The notes under the pieces: model-generated
What the model saw: only the letters and a program-made list of their open reading frames with translations
What the model was told of the DNA's origin: nothing
Databases searched by the model: none
Assembly: GCA_964541605.1 (NCBI GenBank)
Contig: CAZIQY010000114.1
Location: 1 to 7,050, forward strand
Reading direction: 5' to 3'
From: CAZIQY01 sp964541605
GTDB taxonomy: Bacteria > Desulfobacterota > Syntrophia > Syntrophales > UBA2185
DNA: 7,050 nt
In this document: positions 1-5,756 of the stretch, one piece after another
Numbering within the stretch: position 1 is the stretch's first letter
Layout of the letters: each line of letters opens with the position of its first letter
Translations under genes and position numbers: made by a program

Positions 1-460
1 TCGTGGTCGCGTTCTGAATCGCCTCTACGACACTGATCCACTCCGTCCCCCGGACACCCGCGACAGCGGTCGGGGTATGGACATCAAACCTTGCGTTGGC
101 TCCGAGGCTCTTGACCGCCACGGCGTGGAGCTTGCCAAGGGAAAGGGAGAAAATGCCGGTTCTGCTTTTTTCCTTCAGGTAAAATTCCCGGACCTACATA
201 CGGGCCTTCGGTCCCAGGGTCAGCTTGCTTTGGTCGATCATCGACAGCTTGGCCCTGGACTTCTCTCCCGTCGTGATGACATCCTTGACGTGAACGGGGT
301 CCTTGACCTTTGGCTTGATGACTGTCCCGGCCCTTTGGATTGTGACGTCACCCAGGACTTCGATGAACTCGCCGGCCACCTGGGCGAAGAGGGGCAGAGG
401 GAAGGCCAATTGAAAGACCAGCATGAAAATGATGAGACGCAGAACGGGATTGATTTTCAT
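1..460 (-). pseudogene. Secreted FecR-domain protein, interrupted by an in-frame TAG; 3' end beyond window
   Basis: The chosen ATG (458-460) has AAGGAGG at 469-475, 8 nt upstream. An in-frame ATG further upstream at 544 lacks this and would put about 28 polar residues before the signal peptide. Residues 1-26 are a signal peptide (hydrophobic LIIFMLVFQLAF, cleavage near LFA|Q). A FecR domain follows: a GDVTIQRAG strand, then VKDVITTGEKSRAKLSMIDQ and LTLGPKARM. Codon 89 is TAG (194-196). The same frame then stays open for 64 codons to the window edge and carries the family signature TPTAVAGVRGTEW, so both halves belong to one domain. FecR-domain proteins of this periplasmic kind, without an anti-sigma module, often sit near export and surface genes; their exact role is not established. 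The stop may be a true lesion, a sequence error, or a read-through or recoded amber. If the TAG terminates, the product is an 88-residue truncated precursor that probably does not fold. Confidence 0.8.
194..196 (-). other. In-frame amber codon inside the FecR domain
   Basis: On the minus strand the codons read CGT ATG TAG GTC CGG GAA TTT TAC. The reading frame does not shift across this point and domain homology continues on the far side. One base change (TAC or TAT to TAG) would explain it, giving tyrosine at this position. The three complete genes and the 3' end of yjbH in the window all end in TAA, so this is the only in-frame TAG seen at the end of, or inside, a gene here. Confidence 0.85.
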
Positions 461-484
461 GGTGACACCCTCCTTAGACGACGA

Positions 485-518
485 ATGCGCCACGGCCTTT
501 GAGGAACCCGTGGCGCAT
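485..518 (-). promoter_or_regulatory. Perfect 11-bp hairpin in the fecR leader
   Basis: ATGCGCCACGG (485-495) and CCGTGGCGCAT (508-518) are exact inverted complements with a 12-nt loop. The stem is GC-rich. On the minus strand it lies 9 nt upstream of the fecR Shine-Dalgarno (469-475) and is not followed by a U-tract, so it is not a classical terminator for the minus-strand genes. On the plus strand a T-rich stretch (TGTTTTATTT) follows 3 nt later, but no plus-strand gene needs terminating. It could be a processing or attenuation structure between the Ala/Gly-rich gene and fecR. The structure is clear; its role is inferred. Confidence 0.55.
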
Positions 519-549
519 CCTGTTTTATTTCCCCAGGCTTGCACTTTTT

Positions 550-576
550 GTCATTCCCGACCTGATCGGGAATCCA
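550..576. repeat. REP-like palindrome (GTCATTCCCGA type)
   Basis: ATTCCCGA (553-560) and TCGGGAAT (566-573) form an 8-bp perfect stem with a 5-nt spacer. The flanks GTC and CCA match the GTCATTCCCG...CGGGAATCCA palindromes that are scattered between genes in many deltaproteobacterial genomes. It lies 10 nt past the stop of the Ala/Gly-rich gene. On the minus strand the stem is followed by GACAAAAAG, so any terminator activity would be weak. Confidence 0.6.
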
Positions 577-586
577 TCACCGCCTT

Positions 587-1090
587 TTAGTGATGCGCGG
601 TAGGGGTGGGCTCGTCCTTATTGGCCGCTTTGCCCGCGACCGCCGCTGCCGCCGCCGCCGCTGCCGCGCCGGCTGCAATCGTACCGGCCCCCACGCCTGC
701 CGCCGCCGTCGCACCGGCAACAGAGGCTCCCGCCGTTACGGCTCCCGCCGCGGTGGTCGCTCCCGCCACACCTGCCGCCGTTGCGCCCGTTGTTATTCCG
801 GCCGTATTCATCCCTGCCGCAAGGGCTGCGGGTTCCGACACTATGAAACCGCCTCCAAGAGAAGCGGGCAAGGGTACGGCAACCTGAGTGGCCGTCACGA
901 CTGGCGTCGTAGACAGCGCAATACCTGGCTGCGAGGCTAGGGCGCTCAACTGTGCCGAGGTCATGTTCACCGCTGTTCCGTCAGCCAGGGTCATGACAGG
1001 CACAGCCGCCTGTGCAAAGACACTTCCGGGAATGCTCAGCGTTAACAGATACAGGATAAGAATGCCAATGGAATACCTTCTCATCTTCAT
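587..1090 (-). CDS. Small secreted Ala/Gly/Thr-rich protein, possible GfcA/YjbE analogue
   Basis: This 167-residue protein is not a family I can name from sequence. The start chosen is ATG at 1090. An ATG at 1084 is equally possible, since the GGGGGAGGAGG upstream suits either. Residues 1-26 form a signal peptide (RRY, then ILILYLLTLSI, cleavage SVFA|Q). Residues 27-85 are a short mixed region (VMTLADGTAVNMTSAQLSAL). Residues 88-153 are almost pure Ala, Gly, Thr and Val with repeated small-xxx-small spacing and a run of nine alanines (142-150). The polar tail KAANKDEPTPTAHH ends in two histidines. Such glycine-zipper-like segments can pack in or against membranes. It has its own promoter just downstream of the SLBB exporter gene. 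From memory, E. coli YjbE and GfcA share the plan of signal peptide, Ala/Gly/Thr low complexity, small-residue hydrophobic segment and polar Thr-containing tail, and they sit with yjbH/gfcD as this gene does. The function is unproven. Confidence 0.75.
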   Translation of the reverse strand: MKMRRYSIGILILYLLTLSIPGSVFAQAAVPVMTLADGTAVNMTSAQLSALASQPGIALSTTPVVTATQVAVPLPASLGGGFIVSEPAALAAGMNTAGITTGATAAGVAGATTAAGAVTAGASVAGATAAAGVGAGTIAAGAAAAAAAAAVAGKAANKDEPTPTAHH

Positions 1091-1172
1091 TGCCTCCTCC
1101 CCCTTTCTAATGCCATTTTGATTATGTATATCAGCGGACGGCAAGATTTTATAGGATTTTTCTTACAGCCAT

Positions 1173-1201
1173 TTTCTATCCATTTATCCTGTTCTTGTCA
1201 A
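1173..1201 (-). promoter_or_regulatory. Sigma70-type promoter for the Ala/Gly-rich secreted gene
   Basis: On the minus strand a perfect TTGACA (-35, 1196-1201) is followed by 17 nt and TAGAAA (-10, 1173-1178; 4 of 6 matches to TATAAT). The -10 lies about 82 nt upstream of the ATG at 1090, leaving a leader of roughly 75 nt. This implies the small gene, and perhaps fecR behind it, is transcribed separately from the exporter. Confidence 0.55.
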
Positions 1202-1206
1202 GGTGT

Positions 1207-1252
1207 AAAATGAAAAAATCTTATTAGTCAAGATTTAAATTGAAAAAATCTT
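1207..1252. repeat. 16-bp direct repeat, two copies 30 bp apart, upstream of the promoter
   Basis: The copies are 1207-1222 and 1237-1252 with 15 of 16 bases identical; the shared core TGAAAAAATCTT is at 1211-1222 and 1241-1252. The 30-bp period is close to three helical turns, and the nearer copy ends 5 bp from the -35 box at 1201. This layout fits an activator site or phased A-tracts, but the regulator is unknown. Confidence 0.45.
1213..1236 (-). terminator. Weak AT-rich hairpin with T-tract after the exporter gene
   Basis: On the minus strand AAATCTT (1230-1236), a 7-nt loop and AAGATTT (1216-1222) form a 7-bp stem, followed by TTT and then C. It begins 17 nt past the exporter stop at 1254. 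The stem has one G:C pair only, so termination would be inefficient. The same bases make up part of the direct repeat, so the fold may be incidental. Confidence 0.25.
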
Positions 1253-1253
1253 C

Positions 1254-4200
1254 TTAAAATAGCTTGATCGTTATGCCGGCAACCACCGCCGTGTTCATGA
1301 GAATCTGCGTGATATCGCGGATTTCTCTTAGCCAGGCTATTCTTTCAATCTTTTCGGGTACAACGATCACATCCCCCGGCTCAATTGTTTTGATGTCTTC
1401 TCCGAAGCCGGCCAATTCCCATCTGGACCGGGAAGAACTCCAACCCATAAATCCCCCGGATAATTTCCGTGCGCTGCCGCTCACCTTCAAGACAAAAGTA
1501 TTATCCGGATCCGCATATTGCGAATAGCCTCCCGATTCATCTATGTAATTTTCATAACTCTTTTTATCAGAGTAGATGTGGCTTCCCGGGGCCATAACGG
1601 CACCTACCACATTGACCACGCTGTTCTTTTCGGGGATAAAAAGGCTGTCCCCTTCTTCCAATTCTATATCGTATTCGCTTCCCTTGAGCAATCGCAAATG
1701 GGTCAGTGCGACGGTCATTCTCCCGGTCGCCTTCAGTGTTCTCATGGTGTCGAGCAATTTCTTTTTCTGCTCCAGCTCCACCTTTTTAGCTGCGATTTCT
1801 TCCTGGGAAACAGCAGTTGAGACCTGTATGGCCCCTCCCGTCAGTAACTCCCGCTCCATCCTCTGGGTCATTTCCTCAAGGCCTTTCTGCTGAAGCTTTC
1901 TGACCGACTCTCTTTTAAAGTAAGCTCCCCGGAGATAGGCCTTGTCCTTGTAGCCGCCCGCCCGTTCGATCAAAGACGACAGCCGTTCTCCCTTCTGAAC
2001 GGCATACGTTCCCGGAAATTTTATTTGTCCGGAAACGCTCGCATATTTTATTTCACGCCATTCGGGGATGCGCTTGACCAGCAATCGGTCATAGGGCGTC
2101 AGGATGACGTTGTGGGCAGGATCACCCTCCAGGGCCTTTTTCAGATTGATATTTTTCTGGACGACTTTCCCGATCTTTCCGGACTCCACCGGCAGGGAGG
2201 TGATCTCGGCGTCGTCCAGATAGGCGGATTCCAGGACGTTGCCGGCCGTGAAAATAAGGTTTCTCACCGTCATCTTTTCGGTGTATTGGTAATACCCGGG
2301 CTTGGCGACGTCCCCGTAAACAGAGACACTCTTCTTATAGACATGTTCCCATATGGAGTGGATAACAATCCTGTCTTCATCCTGGAGGATAAGGTTTTCT
2401 CTCGGATCGTCCTGAATGGCCTTAGAGATACTGAAATAGAGCGTCGTGTATTCTCTCTTGCCGTTTACGCGGACAATTTCACCCCGATCTAGATAAGCAT
2501 TGTTCGTCAGGCCCCCGGCATTTAATATGGCATCCTTGATCCTCATGTTGCCCGAAAGTTCCATGCGGCACATTATTCTGAAATCGCTCTGGATGTCTCT
2601 CAGTTTTTCTGCCAGATCAAATTTTCCCAGGCCTTCCATTTCCGATTGAAGCTTCAGGATCTCTCCCGCCGTTACCCTGCCCTTATTTAATTCCTCCCGG
2701 AGTCCCCTGACCTTGGATAGCAGGTAATAGTCTTCTTCCTTCTTCAGGCTGTCCTCCATGGTCTGCATTTTAGCCGCAATGAGACTCTCCATACTTTTTT
2801 CCAGCTTGCCTGTATTTAACTTTTCTGCATTTTCACCTTTTTTGTCAATATTGCAGTCCCCTCGAATCTCGCCTTCAATCGTGACAAAAGGTTTCTCCTT
2901 GAAAAACCATTTGGTGAATACGTAAACGCGATCTCGAGGTCTTAATTCCAGGTTGTTGGAGGCATCGTCCTGGAAGAGCAGTTTTCCCAGATTAAAAGGA
3001 ATCAGCACTGTCTCCAGTCCTGGAGGGTTCATTCTTTTGATCAGGGCATAGTCAAAGTAGGTTTCCTTCAGTAGATCGTCGGGATCCCGGATCAGGTTTT
3101 TCATCTTCATTCCCGGCTTCAGAGCGTATTTGCCTGGGTATTTCACGTTTCCGCTGAGATAAACGGCATCTTCGTCTTTTTCCACGATGGCAAAGACCTT
3201 TACGAGGTCTGTATCCTGGAGCATGAACTGCTTTGCCTTTTCGAGCGTCTTGTCATTGATGTCAATGACAACCTGCTTTTCGTTCTTTATAATTCTTTCC
3301 ACCTGGATCTGCTGCGTATAGGCGCTGGGAATGATCCCGCCGGCAAGATCCATGAGATGCTGGAGATCAAAGCTGTCCTTGAATTCGTAAATCGCTGGTC
3401 TCCGGACATTCCCGGCAATTCCCACGAGCGGTCCCGTGACGGGGACAAAAACGACATCACCCGCCTGGAGAACCATGTCCCTGGATTTATCGCCCCTGAG
3501 AAACAGATCATAGAGATCGAGCGTTGTGATGACCTTTTCCTTCCTGTTCAACTGAACCTTTCTCATGGAGCCGATCTCAGACGGCCCTCCGGCCAGGAGG
3601 AGGGCATCGGTAATGGTGGATAGGGCTCCGATGGTGTACGATCCGGGCCTCTGCACGTCCCCAAGAACGAACACCGGTATGGTTCTCACCGATCCCACGG
3701 TGATGTCGATATTTGTTCCCACAATCTGTTCGGCTTTGGCGATCAGAAATTTTGACATCTGTTCGAAGGTCAGCCCCGCGACCATGAGAGGCCCGACCTG
3801 GGGGATGGTGATCTTCCCGTCCCGGTCGACCGTGAGGCTGTACTGGGCATTCACGCGCCCCCAGAGGAGCAGCCGGATCTCATCGCCCGGACCAATAACG
3901 TAATTCAGCGGAACAGGTATGTCCCGTTTCTCAGGAGTGATCTGGACAGCGGCTTTTCTGAAGAAATCGTAACCGAATGGTTTCAGGTCAAGAGAGATTT
4001 CCTGATATTTGCCGATCTGTCTCGCCCGGTCAAAAAGGGTTTTCTCCTTCACTTCCTCCGCGACGGCCTTTTTCCCGAGATCGGGAACGGCCTCTGGTTT
4101 TAGCGCCGGCTCTGCCTTCCCCAATCCCTTTTCACGCTGTTTCAGAAGCTCTTTCCCCTTGAGCACGTCTTCCGGGGTCAGATCCTTCAGCTCGGGTCTC

Positions 4201-4457
4201 ATCTTCAGGGCATTAATGGCCTCGGGCGTCAGCACCCCTCCCGTCTTTGCAAGCTCTTCCTGTATCGCCCGCTGCTGTTCAGGCGTTAATTTCTTTAGCG
4301 CTTCAGCCTGCTGGGGGGTCAATTGCTGCGCTTGGATTGTCTGGGCATTGCATTGACTGAAAAACCCCGCCGGTGAAGAGAAAAAACCGGCCGCGACAAA
4401 AAGCAGCGATAAAAGAATGATCCTGTAACGCCTTTTAGCTGACATTGGAATGGACAC
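1254..4457 (-). CDS. Wza-like polysaccharide export protein with seven SLBB-type units
   Basis: The protein has 1067 residues, nearly three times E. coli Wza (about 380), and probably forms the periplasmic/outer-membrane conduit for an exported polysaccharide. Start: GTG (4455-4457) with AGGAGG 5 nt upstream; the ATG at 4445 is too far from it. Residues 1-38 are a signal peptide (IILLSLLFVAAGFF, cleavage CNA|Q). Four LTP[QE] repeats lie at about 46-97 in a helical, charged region. The polysaccharide-export domain spans about 183-256 (NYVIGPGDEI, DRDGKITIPQVGPL). SLBB-type units begin near 261 (VFVLGDVQRPGSY), 345, 431 (VYLSGNVKYPGKY), 525, 711 (VSVYGDVAKPGYY), 806 (VSGQIKFPGTY) and 947 (VNVVGAVMAPGS). 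Unit 4 is split by a charged helical insert (about 533-630), and unit 6 carries a predicted coiled-coil (about 850-910). The C-terminal helix WLREIRDITQILMNTAVVAG could be the membrane-spanning segment, as in Wza. It overlaps the wzz gene by 23 bp, implying coupled translation. Confidence 0.92.
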   Translation of the reverse strand: MSIPMSAKRRYRIILLSLLFVAAGFFSSPAGFFSQCNAQTIQAQQLTPQQAEALKKLTPEQQRAIQEELAKTGGVLTPEAINALKMRPELKDLTPEDVLKGKELLKQREKGLGKAEPALKPEAVPDLGKKAVAEEVKEKTLFDRARQIGKYQEISLDLKPFGYDFFRKAAVQITPEKRDIPVPLNYVIGPGDEIRLLLWGRVNAQYSLTVDRDGKITIPQVGPLMVAGLTFEQMSKFLIAKAEQIVGTNIDITVGSVRTIPVFVLGDVQRPGSYTIGALSTITDALLLAGGPSEIGSMRKVQLNRKEKVITTLDLYDLFLRGDKSRDMVLQAGDVVFVPVTGPLVGIAGNVRRPAIYEFKDSFDLQHLMDLAGGIIPSAYTQQIQVERIIKNEKQVVIDINDKTLEKAKQFMLQDTDLVKVFAIVEKDEDAVYLSGNVKYPGKYALKPGMKMKNLIRDPDDLLKETYFDYALIKRMNPPGLETVLIPFNLGKLLFQDDASNNLELRPRDRVYVFTKWFFKEKPFVTIEGEIRGDCNIDKKGENAEKLNTGKLEKSMESLIAAKMQTMEDSLKKEEDYYLLSKVRGLREELNKGRVTAGEILKLQSEMEGLGKFDLAEKLRDIQSDFRIMCRMELSGNMRIKDAILNAGGLTNNAYLDRGEIVRVNGKREYTTLYFSISKAIQDDPRENLILQDEDRIVIHSIWEHVYKKSVSVYGDVAKPGYYQYTEKMTVRNLIFTAGNVLESAYLDDAEITSLPVESGKIGKVVQKNINLKKALEGDPAHNVILTPYDRLLVKRIPEWREIKYASVSGQIKFPGTYAVQKGERLSSLIERAGGYKDKAYLRGAYFKRESVRKLQQKGLEEMTQRMERELLTGGAIQVSTAVSQEEIAAKKVELEQKKKLLDTMRTLKATGRMTVALTHLRLLKGSEYDIELEEGDSLFIPEKNSVVNVVGAVMAPGSHIYSDKKSYENYIDESGGYSQYADPDNTFVLKVSGSARKLSGGFMGWSSSRSRWELAGFGEDIKTIEPGDVIVVPEKIERIAWLREIRDITQILMNTAVVAGITIKLF

Positions 4458-5454
4458 TGGGACCTCCTGATGCTTGCGCCTTGATCTTCTCCAGGTATTC
4501 CTTGAAAAATGCCACAAATACTCCGATGAATGCCGATACGAACAGTGAAAGGATGACCATCAAGGTGCGCTTGGGTTTTATTTTCTTGTCAGGTACCATC
4601 GGCGGATCAAGGACCTTGAAAGCGAAATTTTCTTTTACCTCCGCCATCATTATTGTTTCAATCTGGTCCGCGACAAGGTTGTATATTTTCTGCTTGATGA
4701 TCGGGTCTGAATTCTTCGTGATCTGATCCTCGAGATATTCCCTGTTGATCTTGGCGACCCTTTTGGCTTCTCCTGTAATGTGATCGTTTAAGGCTTCCAA
4801 TAGATAAGATGTCATTCTTGCAGCCATCTCCGGGTCCGGATAATCAACAGAGATGGTAATGGTGTTTTCCTTGATATTTTGCTTGACACCGACAATATCT
4901 TCAAGTTCTCTCAGCCCATCCTGGATGTCCGGGATGTCATCGTCTTTCTTTTTGGGAGCCTTGGGATCCCTGGGTTTAATCAATTTAATTGCCTTGCTGA
5001 CCAGAGCAAGGGGATTTAAGGTTATCCCACCCCTTTTCCAATCTTTCTTGTCTGCATCCCAATCATTGTAAAACAAAACGGGCAGAAGATTGTATTTCTG
5101 TATCATCTTTTCCCGAACGATATTGGAATTCAAAAGATTGACCAATTCCGGCAAAGAAACCGTTCCGGATGCGGAAGAGGGAAGGGACAACCCGGCAAAA
5201 CCTGCCAGTGATCCGAACTGTTGGGCCAGGGCAGACAGGTTTCCGCCTCCTCCCTTGGGAGAAATGGGGGTGATCAGCGCCTTACCCCGATAAATGTTGG
5301 CCATGAAAAGAGAGATAACGGCCGTGAGCACGACCGTGACCAGAACGATCTTGCCTATGAGTTTCCTGTGTTTCTGGATCACCCGCCAGTAATCCAGCAG
5401 ATTTATCTCCTCCTCACCGCACATTTCCTGATTCTTGTTTTTTATTTCTTCCAT
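4435..5454 (-). CDS. wzz: Wzz-type chain-length determinant / polysaccharide co-polymerase
   Basis: An inner-membrane protein of the Wzz family (339 residues from the ATG at 5454) that would control glycan chain length and meet the Wza-like exporter in the periplasm. A cytoplasmic N-terminus with the family motif INLLDYWRVIQKHRKLI (about 17-33) leads into TM1 (about 34-52). The periplasmic part starts with YRGKALITPISP, then a Gly/Ser/Ala-rich loop (SLAGFAGLSLPSSASG, about 82-97) and VSLPELVNLLNSNIVREKMI. Later come ITISVDYPDPEMAARMTSYLLEALN (about 199-223) and the Pro-rich DPPMVPDKKIKPKR (about 283-296) just before TM2 (about 297-317). The C-terminus is short, so no Wzc-type tyrosine kinase is fused. 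A Lys/Asp-rich stretch (about 161-173) looks like a local insertion. The start is uncertain: GTG at 5460 is in frame 6 nt upstream and neither has a clear Shine-Dalgarno. The symbol names the family rather than a proven orthologue. Confidence 0.9.
   Translation of the reverse strand: MEEIKNKNQEMCGEEEINLLDYWRVIQKHRKLIGKIVLVTVVLTAVISLFMANIYRGKALITPISPKGGGGNLSALAQQFGSLAGFAGLSLPSSASGTVSLPELVNLLNSNIVREKMIQKYNLLPVLFYNDWDADKKDWKRGGITLNPLALVSKAIKLIKPRDPKAPKKKDDDIPDIQDGLRELEDIVGVKQNIKENTITISVDYPDPEMAARMTSYLLEALNDHITGEAKRVAKINREYLEDQITKNSDPIIKQKIYNLVADQIETIMMAEVKENFAFKVLDPPMVPDKKIKPKRTLMVILSLFVSAFIGVFVAFFKEYLEKIKAQASGGPSVHSNVS
4463..4468 (-). promoter_or_regulatory. Shine-Dalgarno that fixes the GTG start of the exporter
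   Basis: AGGAGG on the minus strand lies 5 nt upstream of GTG 4455-4457 and 17 nt upstream of the in-frame ATG at 4445, which favours GTG. It sits inside the wzz coding sequence, whose stop is at 4435-4437, so the two genes overlap. Confidence 0.7.
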
Positions 5455-5464
5455 AAACACCGTC

Positions 5465-5580
5465 AGATTAAAAATGAATAAAGGCTAAAATGTTAAACGG
5501 TTAAAAGGCGAAAAAAAATCAGAATTTGGAAAGGCTTAAAAGACTAATGGATTAAAAAATTAAAGTCAAAGAAATAATAA
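5465..5580. repeat. AT-rich degenerate short repeat (GGNTTAAA-like) upstream of wzz
   Basis: The tract is built from variations of one short unit: AAGGCTAAAA (5480-5489), TGTTAAA, CGGTTAAAA (5498-5506), GGCGAAAAA, AAGGCTTAAAAGACTAA (5531-5547) and ATTAAAAAATTAAA (5551-5564). The units are irregular and are not exact tandem copies. The tract lies in the wzz leader or promoter region and is far richer in A+T than the flanking genes. No strong promoter can be picked out in it. Confidence 0.4.
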
Positions 5581-5600
5581 GCACTAAATACCCTTCTTCT

Positions 5601-5729
5601 AGGCTGTGTCTCGATAAGGGTAAAAGTCATTCCGAACGCATGTGAGGAATCTTAGGATATTCATATGATGAGTTATAAAGATTTCTCCCTTAGGTCGAAA
5701 TGACAATAAACTGAATTGCGACACAGTCT
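5601..5729. mobile_element. 129-bp MITE-like element with nested inverted repeats
   Basis: The ends are imperfect inverted repeats: AGGCTGTGTCTCGA (from 5601) against AGACTGTGTCGCAA (reverse complement, ending at 5729), 9 of the first 10 bases matching. Inside, GTCATTCCGA (5626-5635) pairs with TCGAAATGAC (5695-5704), and GAGGAATCTTA (5644-5654) pairs imperfectly with TAAAGATTTCTC (5676-5687). This GTCATTCCGA...GAGGAATCT / AGATTTCTC...TCGAAATGAC pattern is a widespread intergenic repeat of bacterial genomes. There is no coding sequence in it and no convincing target-site duplication. It lies between the yjbH stop and the wzz start and may fold as a long RNA hairpin that separates the two transcripts. 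Confidence 0.6.
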
Positions 5730-5756
5730 CTTACCCGTTTTTTCCGTTCACCGTCT

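Noticed and set aside
77..502. Plus-strand open frame opposite fecR
   Set aside because: The minus strand shows a signal peptide and FecR signatures; the plus frame has no such features and no ribosome binding site.
606..887. Plus-strand frame encoding an Ala/Pro-rich protein opposite the Ala/Gly-rich gene
   Set aside because: GCC-rich DNA gives Ala-rich readings on both strands. Only the minus frame has a signal peptide, a Shine-Dalgarno and a promoter.
4347..4355. Cysteine near the exporter signal-peptide end as a lipobox
   Set aside because: The residues before it are F, S and Q, which do not fit the usual [LVI][ASTVI][GAS]C pattern.
4458..4517. Longer N-terminal extension of the exporter to 4517
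   Set aside because: It would add 20 Arg/Trp-rich residues before the signal peptide, has no Shine-Dalgarno, and overlaps wzz further; the GTG at 4457 has an ideal AGGAGG.
5541..5569. Possible minus-strand promoter TTGACT, 17 nt, TAGTCT upstream of wzz
   Set aside because: The -10 matches only 3 of 6 bases, and in such an AT-rich tract hits of this quality are expected by chance.
5593..5737. Target-site duplication flanking the MITE-like element
   Set aside because: The bases just outside the two ends do not form a convincing direct repeat at any choice of boundary.
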